DNA from: Scilla litardierei
Taxonomy: Eukaryota; Streptophyta; Magnoliopsida; Asparagales; Asparagaceae
Assembly (NCBI GenBank): GCA_030789695.1
Contig: CM061142.1
Coordinates: 142,447,637 to 142,511,636 of the forward strand
Length of the DNA stretch: 64,000 nt
Reading direction: 5' to 3'
Positions 8,260-19,254 of this stretch are shown here, one piece after another. Within the stretch, counting starts at the first letter, position 1, and every line of letters starts with the position of its first letter. Position numbers and translations under genes: made by a program. The notes beneath the pieces were generated by a model, which had not been told where the DNA came from, searched no databases, and saw only the letters and a program-made list of their open reading frames with translations.

Positions 8260-9818
8260 CACTATCTCGTCTAGCTTGGGGGAAGTCAAAATTTTTCTGT
8301 GTGCTGTCGTGTGTCGTTTTTCTTTATGTGTTTGTTTATTTGTTGTGCCGTGGGATTTTATTTTATTTATTTATTTTATTTTCTGTTTATATGTCGTGGG
8401 GTGTTATTTTTATTTTTTTTCTTTATCTTCATTTTCGTATGTGTGATTTTTCATTTTTGTGTGTCTGTGCGTATTCCCCCCCCCCCCTCTTTCATTGCCC
8501 TCCCATACTCACTCTAATTGCATTGAGGGCAATGCAAACTTCAGCTTGGGGGAGTCGCACTTTGTGCGTCATTTGATTCTTTCTTTTTCGTTTTGAGTCC
8601 TTTTCATCGTGTTTTTATTTTTCTTTTCTTCTTTTTCATCTCCTTCTCCTAGAGATGAACCCTATGATGAATTGCCATAAAATCATACACACCTAGCATG
8701 GCATCGATAATCACATTCACTAACCCTAGGATATCGAGTCCTCTTGAATTTCATGCATCGTGGGTCCACTTAGCTTTTTGTGAATCGTGTGTCGTGACTA
8801 GAGTGGGGTGTGCTTCTATTTTGTGATTGTGTTTTTTATACATGTCTAGTAATGACCCCTATATTATCATGCTTCGATTTGAATATGCGATATTTGATTC
8901 TCGTGTCTACTTCTACATGATATATATATATCGTATACTTCATTTCGCATGTGTCGGGATTCCACAATTAAGGACTAGGATAACCCATTTAGCCCATGCT
9001 CTAATTAGCGAGATTAGTTTCCTTTGCCCAAGCGTTTAGATTCCGATTTCTTTTTTATTTTACTTGGTGCAAATCCCCTCGGCGTGTACCGTTCTCCCAC
9101 TTGGGAGAGTACACATGTGTATATCCAAAAACCCAAAAATTCAAAGAAAAAAAGAGAGAAAAGAAACAAAAAACCCAAAAAGAAAAGAAAAGAGAAAATC
9201 GTATAGCCAAAAAGCCAAAAAAATACATATATCCAAAACCAAAAAAGTATATGAGTGTGAATATTTTCCTACTTACCGAGAATAAAGGGAAGGCGAGAGT
9301 TTGCACCGAGTGTTCTACTCCACATCATCTCAACCCCCATCGTTTTCGAAAACACTTGGCTTAGGAACTTTTTAGCTATTATTTAGGCTATAGTGTGGGG
9401 ATTTCCTTAACCCTAGGTGTGGAGTTCCTGACGCATGATATGTTTCAATTCTCGCTCTATTCTCATGCATGCTTGAGCTATATATTCATCGCTTTATTCA
9501 AATCGAATCGATATTTGGGTCATTTCTTGGATTTGTGTATAAGGAGCTTACTGCACGATGTAGATAGTGACACCGACTGCTAGCACTTGACCACAATCAC
9601 TTACGCTTCACCGCGTGGGCCCGCGGCACTTGTTTGGACTCACATTCCTTGGTTTAGTGATGTGTTTTGTCGTATGCTTGCTTGGTGTGGCGTGTTTAAT
9701 TTTGTTGGCCCGGATGGGCGATTTAGGATTTAGAGTTCTCTTTTTCTCTCTTTCTCTCTATTTTCTCCCCCCGAGCTCCTACACTCATTTGTCTTCCTCG
9801 AGGACGAGGAAGGGTTCA
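8260..9818 (+). other. 3' UTR of the Athila-like element
   Basis: About 1.56 kb without a credible gene; short ORFs are low-complexity T- or A-rich translations. It holds two AGCTTGGGGGA-type tracts (about 8272 and 8543) before the one next to the LTR, a 12-C run (8476-8487), and a purine-rich tract at 9123-9250. Long 3' UTRs of this composition are usual in Athila-like elements. Confidence 0.55.
9123..9250 (+). repeat. A-rich, pyrimidine-poor low-complexity tract
   Basis: The sequence is dominated by AAAA, AAAAGAAAAG and CCAAAAA motifs over about 130 bp. Lysine-rich ORFs crossing it on + and phenylalanine-rich ones on - are by-products of composition. Confidence 0.8.
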
Positions 9819-9831
9819 GCTTGGGGGATTT
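9819..9831 (+). promoter_or_regulatory. Polypurine tract of the Athila-like element
   Basis: GCTTGGGGGATTT follows CTCGAGGACGAGGAAGGGTTCA and directly precedes TGACGTGCG. The GAGGACGAG...AGCTTGGGGG arrangement is what I know from the 3' end of Athila-like internal regions, where it primes plus-strand DNA synthesis. Confidence 0.6.
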
Positions 9832-10053
9832 TGACGTGCGTTTATATTTCATATATCCATGCACGTTTCCTTTTGTGTTTTTCTGTTTTTTCCGTCGTCT
9901 CGTATCCGTTTTCTCGTATTTTCTCGTTTTCTTTCACTTCTCTTTGTTCTGGTGTTTTTGCAGGAGATTGCCCGCATATGGGACATATAACGAAGATATC
10001 ATAAGTCCCCGGAGCAACGGGAGGAGTCACACGTGATCCAGGGGGTCAAACGA
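9832..10053 (+). mobile_element. Truncated 3' LTR start of the Athila-like element
   Basis: It begins TGACGTGCGTTTATATTTCA right after the PPT. After about 222 bp the sequence passes into a TGTAACG start of another LTR-like unit, so the 3' LTR seems cut by that insertion. I could not find the same start in 1-2205, so pairing with the 5' LTR is not shown here. Confidence 0.45.
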
Positions 10054-12936
10054 TGTAACGACCACTTTTCATTGTACGTTTTTCGTGCACGTGCTTTTGG
10101 CCGTGCACGTGTTAATTTTAGACCTTGTTTGTTTGTGAACACTTTGTTGCGATATGCCGTTGTGAACGTCTCTGAGAGTATTAAATGGTGGCACTATCTT
10201 GGAACGACATTCCTCGAGTCGTTTTCCCACAATTTAATCTTATTTGACGAGACGTCACGATTTTCACTTTTGTCGCGAGGCCTTTTTATTTTTAATTTCG
10301 TTTCTCGTCATCGAAATTGTGATCCGTCTTCTCTGTCTTCTTTCTCTCGTCGACCCGGTCACCCCAGTATTTATTTCACAATTTTCGGACTTCGTTTAAC
10401 CAACTTTCACTTTTTGGGCCCAACCTATTGTATTTTTAACATTAAGTTTGATTGGGTTTTGTCTCTAATAAATTGTATTATAGATTACATCCTATATTGC
10501 TTTGTCTTAGCCCAGCCCATCTTAGCCTAGGCCGCACACCAACTCACGCATGGGAGAGAGTGATGAGTGTTTGGGCTTTCAAAGTGTTTTAAAAACAATT
10601 TTCCTTTAACTTTTAAACTTAACCCTATACCCAACAGTCCTAGCCCACGATTTTTCAGCCTACCCACGTGCTCACTGCTTCCTACCCTATTTAAATTAGA
10701 CCTAGGTCTAGTTTTGTTCACATTAACAAAGAGAACCCGCACCACCTATACTCTATTCACGCATCAAACCCAAACACCGGCCTCCTACCTTCGTCCTCCG
10801 GCCAACCCAACGCCGACGAGCCCCACTCCCTTCCTCCGACCTCCCTCCCGTCTCAGGCCACCGTACCCTCGCCGTTGGTCGCCGGAAAACCGCCGCAAAG
10901 CGCAGCACACAGCACAGCAGCCCGTAAACACCATAACTACCGTTCTCCGACCTGTAGCTCGCCGCCGACGGATCTCCGATCATCCCCCGACCTCCCTCCT
11001 CCCTCGTCGTCGCCGTGGGTCCCCGCTGCCCGTCGCAAACCGTCGGAGCACCTGAAGAACTCGCAGGCAGGCAGCAGCAGTAGCTAGCGACGGCCGCCGC
11101 CGCCGCCGTGCCCCCTGTCGTCGTGAGTAGCCCCGCAGCCATCTTCGTGTTCACCTACAACCACAGTGAGACAAGACTTCGAGGTTAGTTGTTATTTTCT
11201 TTGAGTAGGGTTAGTTTCAGTTATTGGGTTAATTATTGTGATGTTAGAGTATACATTGTTAGGGTTTTAAATGTTGAGATTAGAGGCTGTTGGTAGTAGA
11301 TTAATGGGGTTGCTATATTAACTGTAGAGTTTCTATGAAGAAACGTCGTTTTATCTTGCTTAAGGGATGTTCATGCTGTGCTGTTACCCCCAACTCAATA
11401 GTAGGTTAGTTGTTAGTAATATTATTGTTATTATCCTTAAATATCTATTAAACTGTGTTAGGGTCTTATGATTGACAAATGCTACTTTAGTATATTTGTT
11501 AGGTTTAATAGTGGTTTTAACATTGATAGCAACCTGCAACTGGGTTCCTAATAGTTGGATGAACTTGCAGTTCTTATACTAGTTAGGATTATGAACAAAT
11601 ATGTTAGTTGGTTAATAAATTATTTTACCTTAATCTGATATAGGAATTCGTTAAACGCAGATCGTACGCGCTTTCCGTACGGACTCATCGACACCAAGAA
11701 CTCCAGGATCAGGCAAGTGAAACTTGCCAACTCTTGTGTAGGGCCATGTTTTTAGGCCACTTCCTTGCTTTTAGCGTAAAAGAGACTAGTCAGTGAAATG
11801 ATAGCTGGCTAGACGCCTACTTGATCTAGTTTGACAACGAAACTAGATCCGTCACCTAAATGGATCTAGCTTGACAACGAAGCTAGATCCAACTCTTTAA
11901 ACTCGTTAATCATGCATACTAAACTGTCACGTTTACTTTCCTTATCTGTACGCACTTTTAACTGCCATGCATTGCATCTTACATGTCATCCAAATTGATT
12001 GTTGCATCGTAGCACACGCTACAAAATACTTGTACAATCCGTGTTTCCGTGTTTCCGGCTAGGTGCACCCCTATGCCATACTTGTTAAAAACACTTCCTG
12101 GCTCGTGATCCAGAAGCGAGCATTCCAAGTTCGGGGGTAAGGCCCTGGCTCGACACACGTGGAAGGGTAGGGATAAACGGTTACTTGAGCTTAGGAGTGG
12201 CCTGATCAGCCCTCTAGCCAAAAGACGGAATCTCTGTGCACGAGGTGCTTACTTTACTTGTCTTGTACTTGTCTTGTGAATGATTCATGAAATACTTGTC
12301 ATCCATGCCATGTTTAAATGCCATGCTCGTACTTTACTTTACTTTACCTGTTGCACTCATACTTTAACTGCCATGTCATCGCATTCATGCTAGAACTGCT
12401 AGGTTGTTCACTTTACTTTCAGTTTCCTTGCACAAGTCTCTTGTAGACTTGCTGACATGTGCCCCTTGCTCTTTTGGGTGTCACATGTTAGACCTGAGCC
12501 AGAGACTGTTGCTGTGTACGTGATGAGTTGCTGACGCTGAGCCTGAGTCCATGTTTGTCCAGGAGGAGTTTTGTGGACACCGGTGACCTTTATTGGTGAT
12601 TTTGCTGAGTTCCCTTTGTTTTAGGATTTCTGTTAGCTGTCGGTGCTTGGCACCTTTGTTTTGTACGCTGTACTTTTGTTGGCCATGTTTGGGCCTTTAG
12701 ACTCTCTTTTATTTCAGCCTGGTGGCTTTTTCTGTGATGTTGAAATTCATTTTATAGATATTCTGAGATATCTCTTTTGTCTCATTTCATTAATATTATC
12801 TTGTTTCGTTCGCGTTGCAAGGACCTGTAGTTTTAAAAGTTGATTGACGCTTATCGGACTTGCAGCTTTGCAGCTTCAAGTCTGAGCGGACCTTCTCACG
12901 CTTCGCCTCCATATTTTTGGGAAGCGGGGCGTGACA
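10054..12936 (+). mobile_element. Putative LTR (about 2.88 kb) of a Tekay/Del-like Ty3/gypsy element
   Basis: It starts TGTAACGACC and ends GAAGCGGGGCGTGACA, giving an imperfect terminal inverted repeat (7 of 9 positions). Inside are a TATTTAAATT candidate promoter (10688-10697), a GC-rich stretch (10740-11150) that looks exon- or leader-like, AT-rich sequence, and two hairpins at 11823-11890. The end style (GGGGCGTGACA) is familiar from Del/Tekay chromovirus LTRs. The bases after it (TTGTTGGTGGCCCATGCAGG) could be a decayed tRNA-Met-type PBS, so this would be a 5' LTR. No second LTR is seen in the window, so boundaries and family are tentative. ORFs of 162 aa (+, 10567-11055) and 133 aa (-, 10753-11154) cross the GC-rich part and are not accepted as genes. 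Confidence 0.45.
11823..11890 (+). repeat. Pair of hairpins with a common GACAACG loop
   Basis: GATCTAGTTT/AAACTAGATC (11823-11832/11840-11849) and GGATCTAGCTT/AAGCTAGATCC (11862-11872/11880-11890) both enclose GACAACG. Each stem is perfect. They differ by a T-A to C-G change on both arms, so pairing was kept while sequence changed. Confidence 0.8.
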
Positions 12937-14660
12937 GGTTTTGTTGGTGGCCCATGCAGGTCCGGTCTTGCAATTGCGAATTAACGGAACAACGATAATA
13001 ACAGAATGTCCATTAAATAAATTGCAACATCCGAGTCATAAGCCCTGAGTCTAGTCGTTTTCTTAGGACACTAGGTGGTAAGAAGACTTAGTTAGACGTC
13101 TGTGCTTGCTAGTTAGAGGCCCCTGATTGTTAGTTAGACTCCCTTCTAGCAATTGACTTGATCGTCGTAGGAGTTACCTTAGTGGCCCTTGTCTACCCCT
13201 GACCATATTAGACTTCTAGAATTTCCTTTAGTCGTTCGCTTGAGTTCATCGATTTCAGACCAAGCTGAACGCATTTCTTTACCGTTTAACTTTTAGAAGT
13301 CTTAGCGCTTAGTTTTTAATCTTTAGTTGGTCGACCGTAGGAGTTTCCGTAGACTTTCCTGATTCATATCCTAGGCGTATGTATGCTTTGATCACCTGAC
13401 CAATTTCCTTGCCTCGATTCACGAGATCGCCTCATGACGATCGTCGTCAATTTTCGACCCTCTCCATTACAAACCTGAATCTTCTGAAAGTATTTTTCGA
13501 TTTCCTCTTTCCCTAAGTTTAAATTTGTTCAAAATTTTTATATAAATATACTTATCTTTGTACTCCTCGTTGATTTAATTTTTTTAAATTTTTGTCGAAA
13601 TTATTGAATAATAGCTTATAATACTTTTCAGCCTACACTTTTGTACCTATGAAAATACATATTTCCTTTCATATATTAATTTTATTCTGAACCGTACTTT
13701 TGCTTTGCCCAATTCGATTTATAATTCTCCTTCTTATTTGTGTTATACGAATGATACGTCGTGTTTACTTTAATATACTTTCAAGACACATGGAGTTTCA
13801 GCCTTCAGCAAGTTGGTTTTTGCTCGTCGTTCTCGCTATTTCAGATTTTTGCAAAATTACTATTTTCATAACCACTTCCTGATTTAGACCCTCCGTGATT
13901 TGATTTTAAAGACTTGCTATTCGATCTTGATACTTTCTTATACTAAGTTATTATTATTTTTCCGTGTACCATACATACTTTCAATTATTTTTATATCCGT
14001 GACAGACTTGTTGTGCTTGTATATTAAGAACCTTGTATAAATCAGTTTCTCATTTTTGGCAAACCCTGGTTCTAAAAAAAAAAATAGTTTCAATGTTGGT
14101 TATTTTAAACTTTCCATAGCCTAAAAGATTTGAAAGCATTTAATATGAGTTTAAATTCTTCCGTTACTTGATTTCATTCTCGACTTTCCAAAACTTTTGA
14201 CAACATTATATTAAATTACTGACGTATAAATTTTCTAAACTACGTCCTTAATATTCGTGTAAATGATTTTACTTCCTTTTACAATGATTTTATATAAACC
14301 AATAAAACATTTTCTCTTATTATGAATGTTCGACTCAAATTCATTTTGAACGACTCGTTTTATCGATCTCCAAATATTTCTTTTCAGACTGGGATTTCAA
14401 CTTTTGAAGAACGACAGTTTTCAAACTCCACGTATTTTAGCTTATGCTATTTAACCTATTATCTTTCTGTATCCTATTTAAGCATCTCTACATCTGCTTT
14501 TCCCTCAACCTAAACATCACCATTGGGCCAATGTTTCGTCTAACCAAGCGATCTCCTTATAGTCATCCTATCTGAACTCGTGCTTATCGATCCTTCCCTC
14601 GTCACGCTTTTGACCTCGACCTCCCTCTATTGCTTAGGCTTAAGTGCCCGTCGATGTCTG
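12937..14660 (+). other. Degenerate AT-rich region behind the putative LTR
   Basis: No gag or pol motif can be read in any frame, and the longest ORFs are about 60 codons. The strand is T-rich and, by eye, poor in G. It may be the eroded internal region of the element whose LTR ends at 12936; nothing else is seen. Confidence 0.4.
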
Positions 14661-14786
14661 TGTCAACTCTTAATTGATAGTAGGCCCTTGGACCTTGTGA
14701 GGTAGTTGTAGTGCACGTACCTAAGTTGTGTACGTGGGCTTGAATGAGTGTACCCCATAGTATATTGATGCTTGCCTATTGTGTGG

Positions 14787-14807
14787 TATATATATATATA
14801 TATATAT
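14787..14807. repeat. (TA)n microsatellite
   Basis: A pure TA run of 21 bp. Confidence 0.9.
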
Positions 14808-15577
14808 GTACTCGGAGTTATTCGTGATATTATGAAGTTGTTGGTGTGTTAGTGTTTATAGATTTGTGTGTGGCTAGCTATACCGTACTAGGGGTGCCTG
14901 TGTATATAAGAGTTAGCGTTGGAATGTCTAATGGAGTGTATGTAGTTAGAGATACTTATAATGGTTGAAATAAAATGATTGGTAAAGCTATGTGTGTGCT
15001 AGGTGTGATAATAATAAGTGTATGTATAGTTAAGTAAGTAGGCCTATTGAGTGACCCATATATTATTACGTATGAGTATGTGCTCGTAGGTAGATATGTA
15101 TTGTGCTTAGACGTAGGTAGTTATGTTTCGTTGCATGAGTATATAGGTGATATACATATGATGGTAGAATTATAATTATGATTGGTATTGCTTGCTTTGT
15201 GGGATGTTGTATGCGTGCATACCATGAGGTATACACGACCATTGCACATCTTAACTATGTATGTATAGGTGTTGGTATACTAACTATAGGAAGTAGGCTA
15301 TGGTGTGAATATATATACATTATTTATGTGTGACTATACGGTGAATGTTTGTACTAGGGAGGGTATTATAAATATGTGGGTGCTGATGTCTGTAATGTTA
15401 TTACTATGGTATATAAAGTGATTGAACTATATGAGTATTGCCTAGCTAAATATTAAGTGTGATTGACTTATGGAATGTATATGGTGGTATTGGTAGACGT
15501 ATAAATTATGGAGTGGTATTGGTAAAGGTATAAATACCGTGTTACGTATATAGAGTATTCTGAAATTTGTTTTGAGT

Positions 15578-15597
15578 CCCACTCAAGCTTGAGTGGG
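15578..15597. repeat. 20-bp perfect palindrome
   Basis: CCCACTCAAGCTTGAGTGGG equals its own reverse complement and contains a HindIII site at the centre. GAGT (15574-15577) and ACTC just beyond (about 15601) extend the symmetry with a small gap. Confidence 0.9.
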
Positions 15598-16047
15598 TAT
15601 ACTCTAGGTACGTTGTTACTTATGTCTGTGGTTTGCGTGTAGTACCATGAATATAACGATGGATGATGTATGCATAATAATAGGATTGCTTGTGCCTGGT
15701 TGTGTTACGCACATGATTATGGGTCGCTATACCAGTATATAGTTATAGGTGATGGTCTTGTGGTATAGTTATTTGCTAAGGACTTGCTCGTGTGAACATA
15801 TGCGTATTAGCTAAACTAGATGAGTAGTTATGCTATGTATATAGTGGTGTGGTTGGTATGAATGAAATGTTAGTGTGTATGGGTGTGCACCATGCACGGG
15901 TAAGTATGTGCTTAAGTTATAGTTATTGGTGACTATAATATATGTGGCGTGTGGCAAATATAGTTATAGGACCGAATGTGATGTGAATATACGGTGAAAT
16001 TATTGCATGTATTTGAATGACTATATATTGTGAAACCATAGTAGTGG

Positions 16048-16050
<3 letters not shown>

Positions 16051-16105
<55 letters not shown>
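16051..16105. repeat. (AT)n microsatellite, 55 bp
   Basis: An uninterrupted AT run of 55 bp, likely polymorphic in length. Confidence 0.95.
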
Positions 16106-16109
<4 letters not shown>

Positions 16110-16614
16110 AGCTTGATTAATAATGGTATGATGTGACTACATTAGTTGATGTGTTTGGTATTGGATGTGTACTAGGAAATATTAGAGAGTCGTATACCCA
16201 TGTTGTTTGTGCATATGTAGCTATCTATACGTAGAGCAGTGATTGTATTTGCTAAGTGTGAGATCATACTCATATGAGTACCTGAAATATTGTTTTGTGA
16301 GTAGTAGTTATATAAGGGATGTATGTTTATATATGTTACGAGGTGGAACTCGCGTACAATGAATTTGTATTATAGGGAACCAATGACACGGTGGTTATAT
16401 AGAAATGAGGGGTTAGGTAGGCTGTTTTACAGGTGATTAGTGGGATGAAGAGGTTGGATCCGTTGTCGGTGGAGCTCACGGGATCGTATCTCGTCGGACG
16501 CAGCTGAGGAAGGTTGGACGGCGGGAGGCGGACGCTGACTTTAGCCAAGGGGCGAGCTCTCCTGCAGCACGAACAGCTCGTCAGAAGGGCGGGGTTGGGG
16601 TTCAACCCTTAGCC

Positions 16615-16632
16615 CCTCCGATGCCAAAGTCA
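16615..16632 (-). other. Conserved GACTTTGGCATCGGAGG motif
   Basis: The minus strand reads TGACTTTGGCATCGGAGG. The string is typical of the R/U5 part of plant Tat-lineage LTRs (recalled family knowledge). It fixes the orientation of this LTR together with the TATA box at 16806-16813. Confidence 0.6.
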
Positions 16633-16805
16633 GTAAAAGGGCTTAAATGGGGGGCTGGACACGCCGGCCGGACTAACTGTGTGTCCGCCTCGCGTGACGA
16701 GCTAATAGGTGGGAGAACAAAGATATGGAGGACCTTTGCTCTCGTGTGTGAATGATAGAAGATGAGAGAGTTTTTCTAACCCCTTCTCCGTAAGAGGAGA
16801 GGAGG

Positions 16806-16813
16806 TATTTATA
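16806..16813 (-). promoter_or_regulatory. TATA box of the minus-strand LTR
   Basis: TATAAATA on the minus strand, followed by CCTCCTCTCC and a leader. It is placed about 560 bp from the LTR start, as expected for U3/R. Confidence 0.6.
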
Positions 16814-18230
16814 CCTGACGGGTGATGACTAGGCGTGCTGAGCTGGCTCGGGTGTCAGCGGAGGCTTCGGACAAGGACATCGCGAACAGGAGTTTCTGAC
16901 CTGCCTCTGTCAGGCGACGCATCGGCCCAGGGGTGCTTTTGTCGGGATGTCAGGGCCGAAAGCACTAACCGCCGGTCAGGTCAGCCGCCTGGGGGTGCTT
17001 TGTCAGGCGGTCGGGCGACGTATGTGTCAGTCGTGTCCTTATCCTAGGCTGTTTGTCGTTAGCGTCGAACTAAAGGTCTGGCTCGCTTTTGGCGCCGCGG
17101 TTCACGGGAATCGGACGGGCCGTTCCGGTCGGGGGTTGTCCGGCCCGGCCGCGCCCGTCAGTAGGCCTAGCCTAGTTGCCCAAGTGTCCCCTAACACGCT
17201 ACCCCGGTGGGTTGGGCGGCTGCGGTTGTTCGCCTCGGCCGGCTACAGTTGTTCGCCTCGGCCGTTTCGGGGAGCGCTGTAAGGCGCGCCTATCTCCGTG
17301 ACGCCCCGGATTTTCGGGGCGGCGGCCCCTTTGTGACAGGGCGAGTTAATTGGATATGTTTAGGTCGTAACAATTGCCCACGGCATTCGAGTGCGAAGCG
17401 GAAGCCCGGTTCGGCTCGGATGGCGTAACGTTACCGTGATACTACCTTTTACTTGGGATTCGGACCTGGATCTCGGCTCCGGGGGGTGACGCCGGCCCCG
17501 CGGGATGTGTCCCGCTATAGCGGGGTCACGAAGTCTTTCCCTGACTCTGAGCTAAGCGGGGCGTTGTTCGAAAAAAGAAAAAAGAAAAAGGGAAGGTATT
17601 ATGCACCAATCTTTATCGGAAATCTCGGCGATATTTACAAGACTTAGGAGAAGAAGTGTGGGACGGAGTGTGGTCCACATTTGTTGTTCGTTTTGCCAGG
17701 ATGAGCAGATCCCTGCGTCAGGGCGGTCTTCCCGTATGTCGATTACTGAATTCCTACCGCCACTGTCCAAGGGTGAGCCGAGGAGCCGACCCACGGTCGT
17801 AGGAGGGGATCCTCTCCTTTTCCCCTTCTTTGCTTCCTCGCGTTTTGCCTTGCTGTCGCCGTGTTGGGGGGTTGCTCGGCCTCGCCGGGGACCCCGCACA
17901 CCGAGGGGGAACCCCCGGGGGGCTGAGGACGAGGTGGCGGTGGTGGCGCCGCTGGGCGAACCGTTGAGGGGTTTTCCCCTCTCCGGCACCCTGTGGGGAT
18001 CGCCGAAGGTGACGGCATTAATTAGGGTGTTGCGGCCCGCGGCCGGCTATCTGGGCCCGCCTTTTGATATAGTAAGAAGCAGGAGGAAAGCTGGCGGGCG
18101 GTGCCTCCCATGTGTAAGGGGAATATCCAGTTGGAGGTGGTGGGGCATTTGGGGCCGTTTTGTGTCCGGAGTGAAGGTATGGGAGTCCCTTGCATTTCTC
18201 TTTTTTTCTCCTCCTCCCCTGGTCTAGGGA

Positions 18231-18252
18231 GGGGGGGGGGGGGGTATTTATA
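18231..18252 (-). promoter_or_regulatory. Poly-G run next to a minus-strand TATA-like box
   Basis: Fourteen G (18231-18244) adjoin TATTTATA (18245-18252), so the minus strand reads CTATAAATACCC. The arrangement recalls the TATAAATACC of the nearby LTR and may mark an old U3 copy or a cryptic promoter. Confidence 0.35.
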
Positions 18253-19254
18253 GCGAGGTTCTGCGGAAGGGTTTCTCTTGAGTAATGCGGGGGGTTAGCG
18301 TTTCTAAGGGGCTCCGCGGAGTCACGTGCTTTGGGAATCACGTTTCCCCGGCGGTATCCGGCACTCTGGCCTCTCGGAGATCGTGTTACTGCTGACCGTG
18401 TGTCGACCGAGCGGCCTCTCGTTATGTTGAGTCGCATCGCGGCACTGTTCTGACGAGACAGGGCACTGCCTTTTTAGGACTGGGCGCCTACTTCGCGGCC
18501 TCTGCCTTGGGACCCGGGTCATGTTGTTTTGGCATCTTGCGGAAGTTACGCAATTACCTATCATGCCCCCATCATTCCCGTGTCCGAGATCGCGAGGTCT
18601 GGGGGAAGGGGATGTTGTTGGCTTGTGTTGCTTTTTTGCGGGGTGGGGGGTCAGCGGAGTGGCTAGGGGCGATTCCCGCTATGCTATCGTTATTCAATCT
18701 CGGGATGACCCTGTTACGCGGGGCGGGTTCCAGTGCCTCTCTTTCCCCCTGGAGGGAAAGGTGTCGGTGACTTTTGGTGAGCGGGGGTCGCACTGAGGGC
18801 GTAGATTTCCCGGAGGTCCTATGCCAGTTAGGAGGGGTAGTGCGGTGCTAACCCAGAGCTTGGCGGGGAATGCTATTCGATATGGGGTTCTTCCGAAAAA
18901 TCTGAGCGTATAAAGAAGAACATTTTTATTTAGGTTTGTAAAGGCTGATCTACAGCTTGTACAGGAGTTCTTAGTTTATCGCCCGTTGCGGGGTCCGATC
19001 CGGCTGGGGGGGAGCCATAGAGCTGTCCTCGCCCGCGGTTTAATGACCTCCGGATCGGGTTGTCGCTGTGGGCCGGGTGGGCCCTTCGTAACTTGAATTG
19101 AGCTCGGCGTGGAGGAGGGTGGCCGCCTTTCGTGCTGAAGTGTTGCAAGGTCTCTTTGGCGATCGTGCCACCTTCCCTCCGTTGCTTCGTCATCTCTTTC
19201 CGCGGAAAGGGTTTTCCTCAGTCCGGAAGAGGCGCCGAGGGGGGAAGCCGTCTT

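Larger units (their letters stand above)
14661..16333. other. AT-rich, G-over-C skewed non-coding region
   Basis: No ORF of note. It contains (TA)n at 14787-14807, (AT)n at 16051-16105 and a 20-bp palindrome at 15578-15597. GTGTATGTG-like words dominate and C is scarce on this strand. I do not recognise a family. Confidence 0.4.
16334..17372 (-). mobile_element. LTR of a Tat-lineage-like Ty3/gypsy element, minus orientation (probable 3' LTR)
   Basis: Read on the minus strand it starts TGTTACGA (17372-17365) and ends TCGTAACA (16341-16334), perfect 8-bp terminal inverted repeats, total 1039 bp. It has a TATA box (16806-16813, minus) followed by a CT-rich start region and the motif TGACTTTGGCATCGGAGG (16632-16615), which I know from LTRs of Tat-type elements. 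The base composition changes sharply at 16333/16334. Beyond the 16334 end there is no PBS. Next to 17372 the minus strand reads GTGGGCAAT, a weak PPT-like string. It is therefore probably the 3' LTR, with the element body at higher coordinates. The 5 bp next to each end (ATATA and ATTGC) differ, which argues against a solo LTR. Confidence 0.7.

Noticed and set aside
9055..9306. Phe-rich 83-aa ORF on the minus strand (membrane-like)
   Set aside because: Translation of the complement of an A-rich low-complexity tract.
10567..11154. Overlapping 162-aa (+) and 133-aa (-) ORFs as genes
   Set aside because: They are low-complexity Pro/Arg or Ala/Gly translations of a GC-rich patch within an LTR-like block, with no domain recognised.
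16334..17372. Solo LTR
   Set aside because: The five bases outside the two ends (ATATA and ATTGC) are not a target-site duplication, although a mutated one cannot be fully excluded.
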